From positions 236,407,336 to 236,471,335 of the forward strand of contig NC_080572.1 of assembly GCF_030247185.1 (NCBI RefSeq): a stretch of 64,000 bases of DNA. Direction: 5' to 3'. The stretch is from Malaya genurostris. Lineage: Eukaryota; Arthropoda; Insecta; Diptera; Culicidae. The notes beneath the pieces were generated by a model that was not told where the DNA came from, searched no databases, and saw only the letters and a program-made list of their open reading frames with translations. Of this stretch, positions 48,435-57,872 are shown in pieces. Position numbers and translations under genes: made by a program. Every line of letters starts with the position of its first letter. Position 1 is the first letter of the stretch.

Positions 48435-49072
48435 CCCACATTATCAGATCCGAATGAATTTCGAATCAATTCCGAATCGGCGAGAAATTTTCATTCGGAA
48501 TTTCATGTGGAAATCATAATGAATTCCGAATCAATTCCAACTCCAGTGCAACAACCGATTCCGAATGAATTTCGCCTACAACCGGTTGATTCGGAAATCA
48601 GTCGGAATTGAGTGAGAAGATGCGGACTGAATTGTCAATTTGTCTTCTGCTTCTTCTTTCCCGATTTTGCACGCTTTCGTGCTGACTTTGTTTATTTTTA
48701 AATGAAAACATTACATAACTGATTATACACATTGAAATCTTCATGTTTTTCGGATATACAGAACTAGTAAATAACCAGTTCTTCTTAGAATTCCAACATA
48801 AACTGTTGAAATTCGCTGGAAATTAACAAAACGGCCTACCTTAGTCAGCATCATCCATTCCTCTAGCTGGAGTGTAGTGAAATGGCTTAAGTCGCTTAAA
48901 TTTCACACTAACACATTCATAAAATGAGCGAATATTCAATGACATTTATAATGTCACTGTCAATCGAGCAGCCAACTCAGGCGAAAATTCTAGCACTGAA
49001 CCGATCGAGCACTGAAAAATCATGCAGTCGAGTAAGAATTCATTACGCATTCCGTCATTTCGATAATGTGGG
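48435..49072 (+). mobile_element. MITE family A, most complete copy
   Basis: 638 bp from CCCACATTATC to its inverse GATAATGTGGG, which sets the family borders. The interior carries GAATTCCGAATCAATTCC-type repeats and, to the right, a CATTTATAATGTCACTGTCA segment. No coding region. The flanking target duplication is unclear (short C/G run at both edges). Confidence 0.75.
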
Positions 49073-49449
49073 TCGGAATGACTCAATTGATTTTCTACAG
49101 CCTCCATCATTTTGCGCAAAGAATTGCTACGATATTTTTTTATCTTCGGTATTAGCAAATCGACATTTTACATATTGGCTTTGTACGGATCAGGGTCATT
49201 TCGCCGAAAGAGTCATTTCGCCGAAAGCCTTTTCGCCGAAAGCCTTTTCGCCTATTCCTGCAATTGTCTTAATATTATAATTGGAATTGATTAAAAATAA
49301 ACACAAATGAATGATAATATGTTAACGCCCGTTTTGTTGACCTGCAATTGTACTTCTTGAATAAAGATTGATTCATGAACCTAAGAACAGAGTTCCCAAG
49401 GAAACTTGTTGACTATTAGCCACTAACCATCAACGCAATTGCATCTACC

Positions 49450-50350
49450 CTAGGACAAGACCTGACAACTTTGGGGGGGGGGGGGATGTTATGCGAGCAA
49501 TGATGCCAAGTATAAAGAAAATCAGAAAACAAGTTTATTAAAATGTATAATTTACGCTCACAAATGAACATGAAAATTTTCAAAGGATGTTTCACTTTTT
49601 TTTCAATCTCATTTGTAATAAATGTTTATAGTGGCAGCACTGTGTAATTAAAATCAGCATCAAGCCGTTTTTCTTTCTAGTAAATTAAAGTGTAAGCAAA
49701 AAAGATTTGTTAAGTTAGTGTAAACTCGAAAGTGAGTTAAGTTTTACGAGAAGAATGAACTGTTGTATTCCACACTGTGGTTGCACTAAGCATTTCTATC
49801 CAAACTTGACTTTTTCCGGTTTCCAAAAGATTCGGTAATACGTCAACAATGGAATCGATTTTGAGTTCAACATGAGATATTTCGTGTTTTGTCATCAAAG
49901 CTCCGTTGCAAAACAAAAAGTGTTCTGTAAATAGCAGAAACATCACGTCTGCTTAGCGGTTCAAATTGAACTGCCGAGTTAAGCATTAAGCAGTTCAATT
50001 TGAACTGCTCTGCACTGATGAGTCAAAGACGAAACGTAAAAATAATAAAACCGGTTATGTGCCCTAGCACAAAATTTGGCTAACCCCTAAATGCTCAATT
50101 ATTTGTTTTTAAGCATTAATATATAATAAAAAAAAGCATTCGCCAAAACATTTTTCATCTTTATTGCTAATCGAAAACCGAGTATAAAAATTTAAATTGA
50201 ATATTTTTTTCTTAGCATAAAATTATTAAAAAATCTGTAAATATGGCTACACTGTAGCCGATACGTTGGTATTTATTCCACATGGCGAAAATGACGAGAA
50301 GGATGATTCGAAAGGAAGAATAAGAAACCAGTTGTCAGGTTTTGTCTTAG
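49450..50350 (+). mobile_element. P-like element copy 3
   Basis: Left end CTAGGACAAGACCTGACAAC, right end GTTGTCAGGTTTTGTCTTAG, flanked by CATCTACC (49442-49449) and TATCTACC (50351-50358), 7 of 8 identical. A run of 13 G (49473-49485) follows the left end, as in copy 2. It carries a THAP-like peptide start at 49755. The right end shares GACGAGAAGG and GGAAGAATAA phrases with copy 2. Confidence 0.78.
49755..49838 (+). pseudogene. THAP-like zinc-finger remnant of a P-type transposase
   Basis: ATG-initiated 27-residue frame with the early Cys pair (CCIPHCGC) and a short hydrophobic block (FYPNLTFSGF), then a stop. The start of P-element transposase and other THAP proteins has this form: Met, CxxxC, then an aromatic-rich segment. 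The parallel frame at 16736 keeps the second part (YPYLTFSDF). The rest of the THAP finger (C-x2-H) is not seen, so the assignment is tentative. Confidence 0.4.
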
Positions 50351-50834
50351 TATCTACCAAGCAAATGTATGTGGTATTTTCTGTTTACTAAGTGAAAAAG
50401 TATCTAATGCGGCCACATCAGTTATACAGAGGAGGCGTAATAACACAAAAAATAATAATATGATGTATTCGAAATTACCCTTCCTGCGAAATGACCCGTT
50501 CGGCGAAACGACTTTCGGCGAAATGGCTTTCGGCGAAATGACCCGCTCCCACTTTGTACGTTACGGGTGAATTGATTTTGAGCGCCGTTCGTAGCGTGAG
50601 TTTCGTTTTAAACAAAGGGAAATTGTATCAGCATTCAGAGGTTGGTCGTTGGCATTGGAGCAAAATATACCAAAAAGTGGACAATGGCGAAGAAAATTGT
50701 ACCAATCAGCCCTATAAATATTAGGCGATAAATGTTTACAAAAGATCTATAAGAATTATTCAATTGTTAAAAGATTCAAATCGAAAGTGAAAATTGTCAG
50801 CTTAGTGAACATTTCGCAGTGAACGAAAATAGTT

Positions 50835-51415
50835 GTGTATACGCTTGAGGAACGCGTGAAAATAGGGCCAACTGGGATTGCGATCAGCTTGAAGAAGACG
50901 CCGATTTTCGCTGAAAAACCATCTTCTCGGATGAGACACATTTTCATCTCGGCGGGTATGTTAAGCAAAATTGTCGCATCTGGGGGACGGAAAACCCGCA
51001 CGTTGTCATGGAGAAGTCGATGCATCCTCAGATAGTGACGGTTTGGTGCGGATTTTGGTCTGGCGGCATCATTGGGCCATTTTACTTCAAAAATGAGCCA
51101 CACAACCAACGCTACGATCGATCTTCTGCGCACAGTCTTCGAAGATCGAATTATCAGTCGAAACTCGGATGTCGTTTGGCCGCCTCGGAGCTGTGATTTG
51201 ACGCCGTTAGACTATTATCTTTGGAGGGTTGTCAAAGATAAGTGTTATGTGGACAAGCCAGAGACAATTCAAGCCTTGATGGACAACATTCGGGCAGCCA
51301 TAGCTGAAATAAAGCTGCATACAATCGAAAATGTACTAAAAACTGGACCGACCGTATGGCGTACTGCAAAGCCAGCCGAGACGGCCATTTGAATAAAATT
51401 ATATTCCACAATTAA
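50835..51415 (+). pseudogene. Tc1/mariner transposase with two internal deletions
   Basis: Fragments in order: YTLEERVKI (helix-turn-helix start), a jump to QLEEDADF, a stop codon, then IFSDETHFHLGGYV (first catalytic Asp), VTVWCGFWSGGIIGPF, a second jump into the sequence after the second Asp (TIDLLRTVFEDRI) and WPPRSCDLTPLDYYLW (third acidic residue region). The second catalytic Asp and most of the DNA-binding domain are lost. A one-base deletion in an A-run near 51339 shifts the frame before the C-terminus, whose real stop is at 51413-51415. Inactive. Terminal repeats were not found with confidence. Confidence 0.85.
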
Positions 51416-51521
51416 CCGGAGGGATTGTACTTTAATATGAAAAAAAAAATCGGATGAATCGTTTCTATCAAGGCTGAGCGAAAAAGCAAGACACGTCCGC
51501 CGAGTGAATGACGCAATTTCG

Positions 51522-51600
51522 CCTGCAACATTTTGACAGCTGCCGGAATCTTGCCAGGTTTCTGCCGGCTGTCAGAATTCCTTACAAACGGGCTTGCGTT
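51522..51600 (+). repeat. Small repeat fragment shared with 42538-42612
   Basis: Both contain ATTTTGACAGC, GCCGGAATCTTGCCAGG and TTCTGCCGGCTG; an inverted relative lies near 7305-7390. Probably a piece of an interspersed repeat. Confidence 0.55.
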
Positions 51601-53484
51601 CAAGAAATATGTGTTTTGTGTATTGGTTTGAACGCGTTTTGGGAACTTCAGGATATGCAGGTGGCGTCAGATATTAATGCACTAAATTAGAGGAAATTAT
51701 TCGTATTCAAGTCAATCCGACTATGTCTCTAACATTACCTACTCGCCTCTTTGTTCATGGGATTAGTCCTAATTGCAACATAATGATTGACACAACACTT
51801 CGGGTTGATGCATACCAGCATTGCCAGGTATACCGTTTTCTAGGTATCTATAAACATGAGTGATGCGCTGTCACACTCACGCTGGTAATCACAATTATCT
51901 GAAGACATCGCCAAATACATGTTGAGCAATATGTTTGACTTTAAACTTGACTTTCCACATATATTAGAACTTTCCAACAGTGTATCCATAATATTCAATT
52001 TAGTTCGTTACATTGGTTAAGTGCAATCAGATAAATAACATAATTGTTTTTGATAGATTTTTTTTCTCGCTATTAAGATTTATTGTCATTTTTTGTCAAA
52101 TAATACATTGGAAAAAATCAGGACTAGAATTGTAAATCAGAGAGTAGAGTGACATTTCACGTTAATGTAATGTACAATTTTTATCTTGTGTAAAATATTG
52201 CTGGATTGCATGTCCTAAAATTTTATTATTATACAATCAGGTAAAGCTAACTTGTATCTTTGAATGCTTTTCTTTTGGCATTGTATGAATAACGCAGATT
52301 GGTTTTTTTTTTCAGTTGATCCTTTACTATTGCTTGGAATAAATGGTTTGGCTTTGCGATGGGGTTTGAGTGCTAAATTTGCTGCTTGTTTGTGGTAAAC
52401 ATTCGAACACTGTTCGCTCTTCTATTTTCTATCGAACCACTGTACGTATTTTTTCTTTGAATCACTTTTGTTTTGCTTGTATATTTGATTGAATGGAAAA
52501 TCAACAAAAAAGAATACAATTCTGTAAATTTTCAAACCGATCAGCAAACCTAGAAAGTTTGATGGAATGTTCAATTTGTCAGTTTAGTTTGCGATTTCCC
52601 CAAAGAAATATAGTCTGGTTAGTTTCTGAAGATTTACTCAATATCTTGATTTTAACTTTCATCACATACACATCTATTCTTCGTTGGGCTTTCTCATGCA
52701 ACTCGGTTGACACCGATAAATTCTAAAGCGTGTTAAATAGTTAAATATCTGATTTGGCAACTTTTCTCTGCATACATACACGGTTAAAATGATGTACTCA
52801 TTCTGAAGTATCAAAAGTGCCGACTTCAATTCTAGTCGTTGCAATCTAGATAGCATTGAAATTTGCTTCCAAAACTTAATGTCAGCGAAATGAAAGTTCA
52901 ATAAATCAACGAAAAAAAATATCCACACTCTCTGGGTGTAGTGTTTGCCAAAGTTACCCAGTGATTTTTATCGAGCGCATATGGGCAATTATTGAAGGAA
53001 TCACCCCGATTCAGCAATCCGACGGATTTGTCATACGAACGAATCAACACTTTCGTTCGAGTTTGAATTTTGCATTCTTTATTTCGTTCAACTTGTATAA
53101 TTCGTTCGACTCTCGTTCGGGAACACTTGAAACTTCGAACACTAACCATCAAAGCTGTCAACACTACTTACACGTTCTATATTATTTATAATATTCATTT
53201 CTTAGTAAACGAAACCGTCACACGGTGTAAACAAATTAGAACGATTCTAAACCGAACAGAAGTAATACGTACGCAAGTCGATCGAGTAATGTTCGAAAAT
53301 TGAACAACTCGAACGAATGATATTCGAGTTCATACCCAACTCGAACGGAATGCAGAATAGAAATTGCACATTCGATCAGAATATTTCGAATCAATCGACG
53401 TACAGAATAGGGGTGAATATTTGAAACGAAATATTATACAATGCCTAGAGAACAGTTAAGATGATCATTAAACAGTTTAAATTA
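51601..53484. other. Intergenic; foldback-like region 53020-53370
   Basis: No gene recognised. From 53020 to 53370 the phrases TTCGTTCGA and TCGAACGAA recur in opposite orientations around GTATAATTCG, suggesting an eroded foldback element. ORFs there overlap on both strands and are not recognisable. Confidence 0.4.
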
Positions 53485-54412
53485 AATATTAACGAGAAAT
53501 TTTCGTTAGGAATTCCATGTGGAAATCATAATGAGTTCCAACTCCAGTGCATCAACCGATTCCGAATGAATTTGGCCTACAACCGGTTAATTAGGAAATC
53601 TGTCGGAATTGAGTGAGAAGATTCGGACTGAATTGTTAATTCGTTTTCTTCTTATTCTTTCCCGATTTTGCACGTTTTCGTGCTGATTTTTAGTTTATTT
53701 CTAAATAAAAACATATTACTGAATATATAAATTTAAATTTTCATGTTTTCGGGTAAACAGAACGAGTAAATAACCAGTTCTTTTTACACTAACACATTCA
53801 TAAAGTGAGCAAATATTCAATGACATTTATAATGTCACTGTCAATCGGGTTGATCGAGCACCCAACTCAGGCGCAAATTCTAGCAGGGAGCCGAACGAGC
53901 ACTGAAAAATCATGCAGTCGCCCACATTATCGAAATGACGGAATGAGCAGTGAATTCTTACTCGACTGCTTGATCGATTCAGTGCTTAGTGCTTGATCGG
54001 TTCAGTGCTAGAATTTTCGCCTGAGTTGGCTGCTCGATCAACCTGATTGACAGTGACATTATAAATGTCATTGAATATTCGCTCATTTTATGAATGTGTT
54101 AGTGAAAAATTGAGGCGACTTAAGCCATTTCACTACACTCCAGCTAGAGGAATGGATGATGCTGACTAAGTTAGGCCGTTTTATTAATTTCCAGCGAATT
54201 TCAGCAGTTTATGTTGGAATTCTAAGAAGAACTGGTTGTTTACTAGTTCTGTATATCCGAAAAACAAGAAGATTTAAATTTGTATATTAAGTTATATAAT
54301 GTTTTCGTTTAAAAATAAACTGAAAATGAGCACGAAAACGTGCGAAATCGGGAAAGAAGAAGAAGAAGACGAATTGACAATTCAGTCCGAAATTCTTACT
54401 CAATTCCGACAC
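53485..54412. mobile_element. Two MITE family A copies head to head (large palindrome)
   Basis: 53485-53926 is a plus-oriented family A copy truncated at both ends. 53927-54412 is a minus-oriented copy starting CCCACATTATCG. Both run through the CATTTATAATGTCACTGTCA segment, the TGTTTT...AACTAGT region and the GCACGTTTTCGTGC segment, so the pair forms an imperfect inverted repeat with arms of roughly 0.4 kb. Confidence 0.7.
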
Positions 54413-54632
54413 TGAAAAAAATTTTGCAAAGAAAATTCTAATATCAATTCTTCAGTCAAAATTATTTCCAGTGCAAAATAAATCCAAACAACTTTCCATC
54501 CGTCAAACTTGGAAATGGGCCGCAGTTTTAGTTAAAGTCAACTACTCGACACAAAATAACCACTCAAGTGTCAGATTTTAACCAAAAGTTAAAATTAACC
54601 GCGAAATGGTTCACAGCCTTAATATCGATTAA
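54413..54632 (+). mobile_element. MITE family C fragment
   Basis: Contains GTCAAACTTGGAAATGGGCC, ACTCGACACAAAATAACC and the CAGATTTTAACC...GTTCACAGCC segment seen at 4490-4575 and, inverted, at 2048-2175. No terminal repeats identified. Confidence 0.55.
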
Positions 54633-55289
54633 ATCCATAAAGTCTGTTAGGCGGGCCAAAATATTGTAATTTTCACTGTCGGTTAGGAAGGATTGCGATG
54701 TAATAAGATAGCGACAAAATGCCGCAAAGATAGCAAAACTGTCATTCGCATCGATTCAACCCCTTCGAGACCACGAGCCAGAAAAAATATTTTTTAAATT
54801 GCTACCGCTACAATGACAAATTTCTATTAGCTGAATAATTATAAGGAAAACTTCAATCATAATCAATTCATTTTGATAAAGCGTATGTGATTTGCCATCA
54901 GCTAGAACTTGCACCGATTTTTAAAGCGTGTGTTATTTATTTCACATAATGATTATTTTGTGCTTGGTATATTTCTTTTCATTCATATTTTGTATTAATC
55001 GACGCCTTGGTCTTCCTAACCTCGTACTTTATTCGAAACATTATCGATTTTAACTATAAAAATAAACTATTGCAAAAAATTGTAAATCGTCCACTCCAAA
55101 AAGTCTGACAGATATATATTTGTTGATGAACAATGAAATAACACTAACACAGTCGCTAAGGAATATTACCAGTTGAAACTGCAATTGACCTCAATCCACC
55201 AGTCGATTTATTTTTCTTGTGGCTCTAATGCTAGTTAATTTCAATACAACAGACAGGGAAGGGGTTAAAACAACTGTCCAATTTTCTGG
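54633..55289. other. Intergenic, nothing recognised
   Basis: AT-rich DNA without a recognisable gene or bounded repeat. Confidence 0.4.
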
Positions 55290-55516
55290 CAGAGATGCCA
55301 GGTAAAATTTGGCAGAGATGCCAGCTCAAAATTTAAAATTTTCACGAAAAAAAAAACCAAACAAAAACCCTACAGTAATAGCAAAAGTCATTAAATTTAA
55401 AAAGTCATTGTTTATAAAAACTTCGAAAATCTGCAAAAAAAGTCTGCTTAATTCCAATGTCTGCTAACAAGCGAAATTGCAAATTTACATGCCAATCTGC
55501 AAAACTGGCATCCATG
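55290..55516. mobile_element. Eroded relative of the CAGAGATGCCAGG MITE
   Basis: CAGAGATGCCAG occurs twice at the left (55290 and 55313) and CTGGCATCCATG closes the right. The interior has GTCTGC/TCTGCAA phrases like 4149-4455. No target duplication is evident. Confidence 0.45.
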
Positions 55517-56130
55517 GTCTGACGCTCATTATTTCGCTATTCTGCGACAATTCCGTCGCATTCTATGTTCAGCTGAAAACCGCTATATATGAAGTGGCCA
55601 AAATACCTCTGTTACCCTAATGTTTCCATTACTCTCACATAATAATGTTCAAGTAATTTTGCTGAATTTAATCACTACAAAAATAGTCTTCCACAATTTC
55701 TTTCGCAAAAACGCTGAAAAGAATACTGTTTCTTTATTCTTTCTCAAGTGTCAAAAAATTTCGTCTTGTTCTTGATGTGAATTCAAATTTAAGAAAATAG
55801 GCGAAATCTGCAATTTTTTTCAGAAATTTTGTCACTGAAGCTCAGCGAACAGACAGTTTTGTGAAGAGAAAAACATTTTAAGATTTTCTTCTCTTAATGG
55901 AAATTGTGATACATTTCTTCTGCCACCGGAATTAGGAACCAGGGAAAATAAAGGGGACCCTTTTTATCATCCAATTTGATGCACTGAGCGTATTATCGTG
56001 ATTTATTGATTCATGAAAAATTTAAAAATTTTTTTTTAATGCACGATTGATCGTTTTGTCACATATTAAAATGAAAAATATTGTTATGCAGAGAAAAATT
56101 TGGCCAGTTGCAATGTTGACGAGTTGCCTT
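55517..56130. other. Intergenic, nothing recognised
   Basis: No gene or bounded repeat seen. Confidence 0.4.
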
Positions 56131-56262
56131 CAGACTCTCCTAGTAACAGACCGACGAATACTGCTTAGGGAGCCAAACGGATAGTAGAATTCCTATGTGG
56201 GAATTTGACGATTCGTTTGACTCCCTAAGAAGTATTTGCCAGTCTGTTACTATGAGAGTCTG
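56131..56262. mobile_element. Foldback MITE, ~55-bp inverted arms
   Basis: CAGACTCTCCTAGTAACAGA at the left pairs with TCTGTTACTATGAGAGTCTG at the right; the inner arms pair TTAGGGAGCCAAACG with CGTTTGACTCCCTAA. The whole 132-bp segment can form one imperfect hairpin. No target duplication recognised. Confidence 0.6.
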
Positions 56263-57872
56263 TAGTGATGCCCATTATTAGATGAAATCCCAGCGGTGAT
56301 TAAACATGTGTCTTAATATTGAATCAGAAATTACTTGAGACAAACATATTTTCAAAAATGAAAATAAAACTCTAGATTACAGCATCGATTAATACATGTA
56401 ATTAATTATATGTTAACTAATGGAATGGTAATGTTAAATCGAATCGAACTGTTTCGAATGCTTCAATATAGTGTTTTTTCTTCATGATTTACCTACTTAA
56501 GCTTTATCTTTTCTGTATTCTTTTACTTAATTGTTAACAGCTAAGCTAGTAGTACACGAGTAGTAGATCTACACATAGTATAGGAAATATATCGTTTCGT
56601 CGTCCTCCGGAAATCTAGTCGTTGAATCAATGTTTGATGTTTCTTGCTTGTTGTTTCGGTTGATTGAATATATTGGTGTGTATGCTATAGAAAACCAGCT
56701 ACAAAAAGTGATGTTTGTTTTCCCTCAAAACTTTCCATACTCGGCTGTGAGCAGCAATAAGAAGCTCAATAAGACTAAGGTTTAGGTTGACTTTTTTGGT
56801 ATGCAGGTATGGTTGCAGGTTAAAATGTGTCTACAACTACTATGGGAACCCTGTGTGAATACTTGTCTTACGCTTATTCAATACTGGTAGGCTTTGGTTT
56901 ATCTTAGGAGACAGATGGCCTAGTTGACAGTTGAAAAAATAAAGGTTTTCAAGTCTTAACCCCATAAATATAAGAGAACTATTGAGTAATAAACAATGTT
57001 TTGTTGAATCACAGACAGTCAATCCAAAATGCTCTGCATGTTCAAAATAGAGAAAGATTCAAAACTAAAATACAATAAATGCTGTTAACAAACGAACCTA
57101 ATACACTCCTGAAGATTCATATACGGTTTCGAACCAATTATTGTTTCGTCAACAACTGTATGTGTTTTACTCAATCTCTCGAACTAATGCACCTAATTTT
57201 TTACAGTATCTTCTGCTTCAACATTGCGAATTACATCAAATCTTACCATTCTATTGTAGTATAATCTTAACGATAACGATCTGAAATCTTCAGTGAACCG
57301 ATCACACAAACCAGGAAACTTCATATTAACGCTCGATGTTGATGTTTAGTTATGTTGATTATCTCGAAACAAGACAAACGAAGCAATTTTCAGCGCCACA
57401 ATTTCTTAACTGACTATTTAACAACTCTATTCAAACGTAACCTATCATTGTGGAATATTCTGCAACTATGGTGCAATTTTTGGTCGATTAGTTCATGCGT
57501 CAACTACGATGTTTACACATTATAGATACTTCCTGTAACAATTGTTGTTTCATAAATAAGAGTTTTTTGAGAGTGAAGTATAAACTTATCCATAATTCCT
57601 AGTAGTGTCACCACAATAAACTTAAATACACTGAAAGTAATCCAATTACAGTGATTGTTATGCACTTTGGTCATTCTTTGTTCTAAAATTATTGATTCAT
57701 TTGCTGAAGAAAAATAACTCATGAGAATCGCTCAAAAAATGTTTCCGAACACTGCTGCACGACATCAAAATCACTATCCGGATAGATGTCGCTTTTCCCT
57801 AAAGTGCCTAAACTAACCACTCTGATCGTGCGGGCTGGGCTTACGATCCCAATGAAATGTTTTACCTTGGTT
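56263..57872 (-). other. Probable 3' UTR and flank of Ric
   Basis: AT-rich sequence downstream of the Ric stop codon. No domain-bearing ORF. Minus-strand polyadenylation signals could not be chosen with confidence, so the UTR end is unknown. Confidence 0.35.

Larger units (their letters stand above)
49193..50544. mobile_element. Element with GGGTCATTTCGCCGAAAG ends
   Basis: Left end GGGTCATTTCGCCGAAAG is repeated with variation three more times (GTCATTTCGCCGAAAGCC, TTTTCGCCGAAAGCC). The right end carries the inverse, GGCTTTCGGCGAAATGACCC, also repeated. Without the P-like insertion (49450-50350) it would be about 450 bp. No clear target duplication. Non-coding. Confidence 0.65.

Noticed and set aside
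50756..51133. 125-codon minus-strand ORF
   Set aside because: Antisense shadow of the mariner-type transposase remnant.
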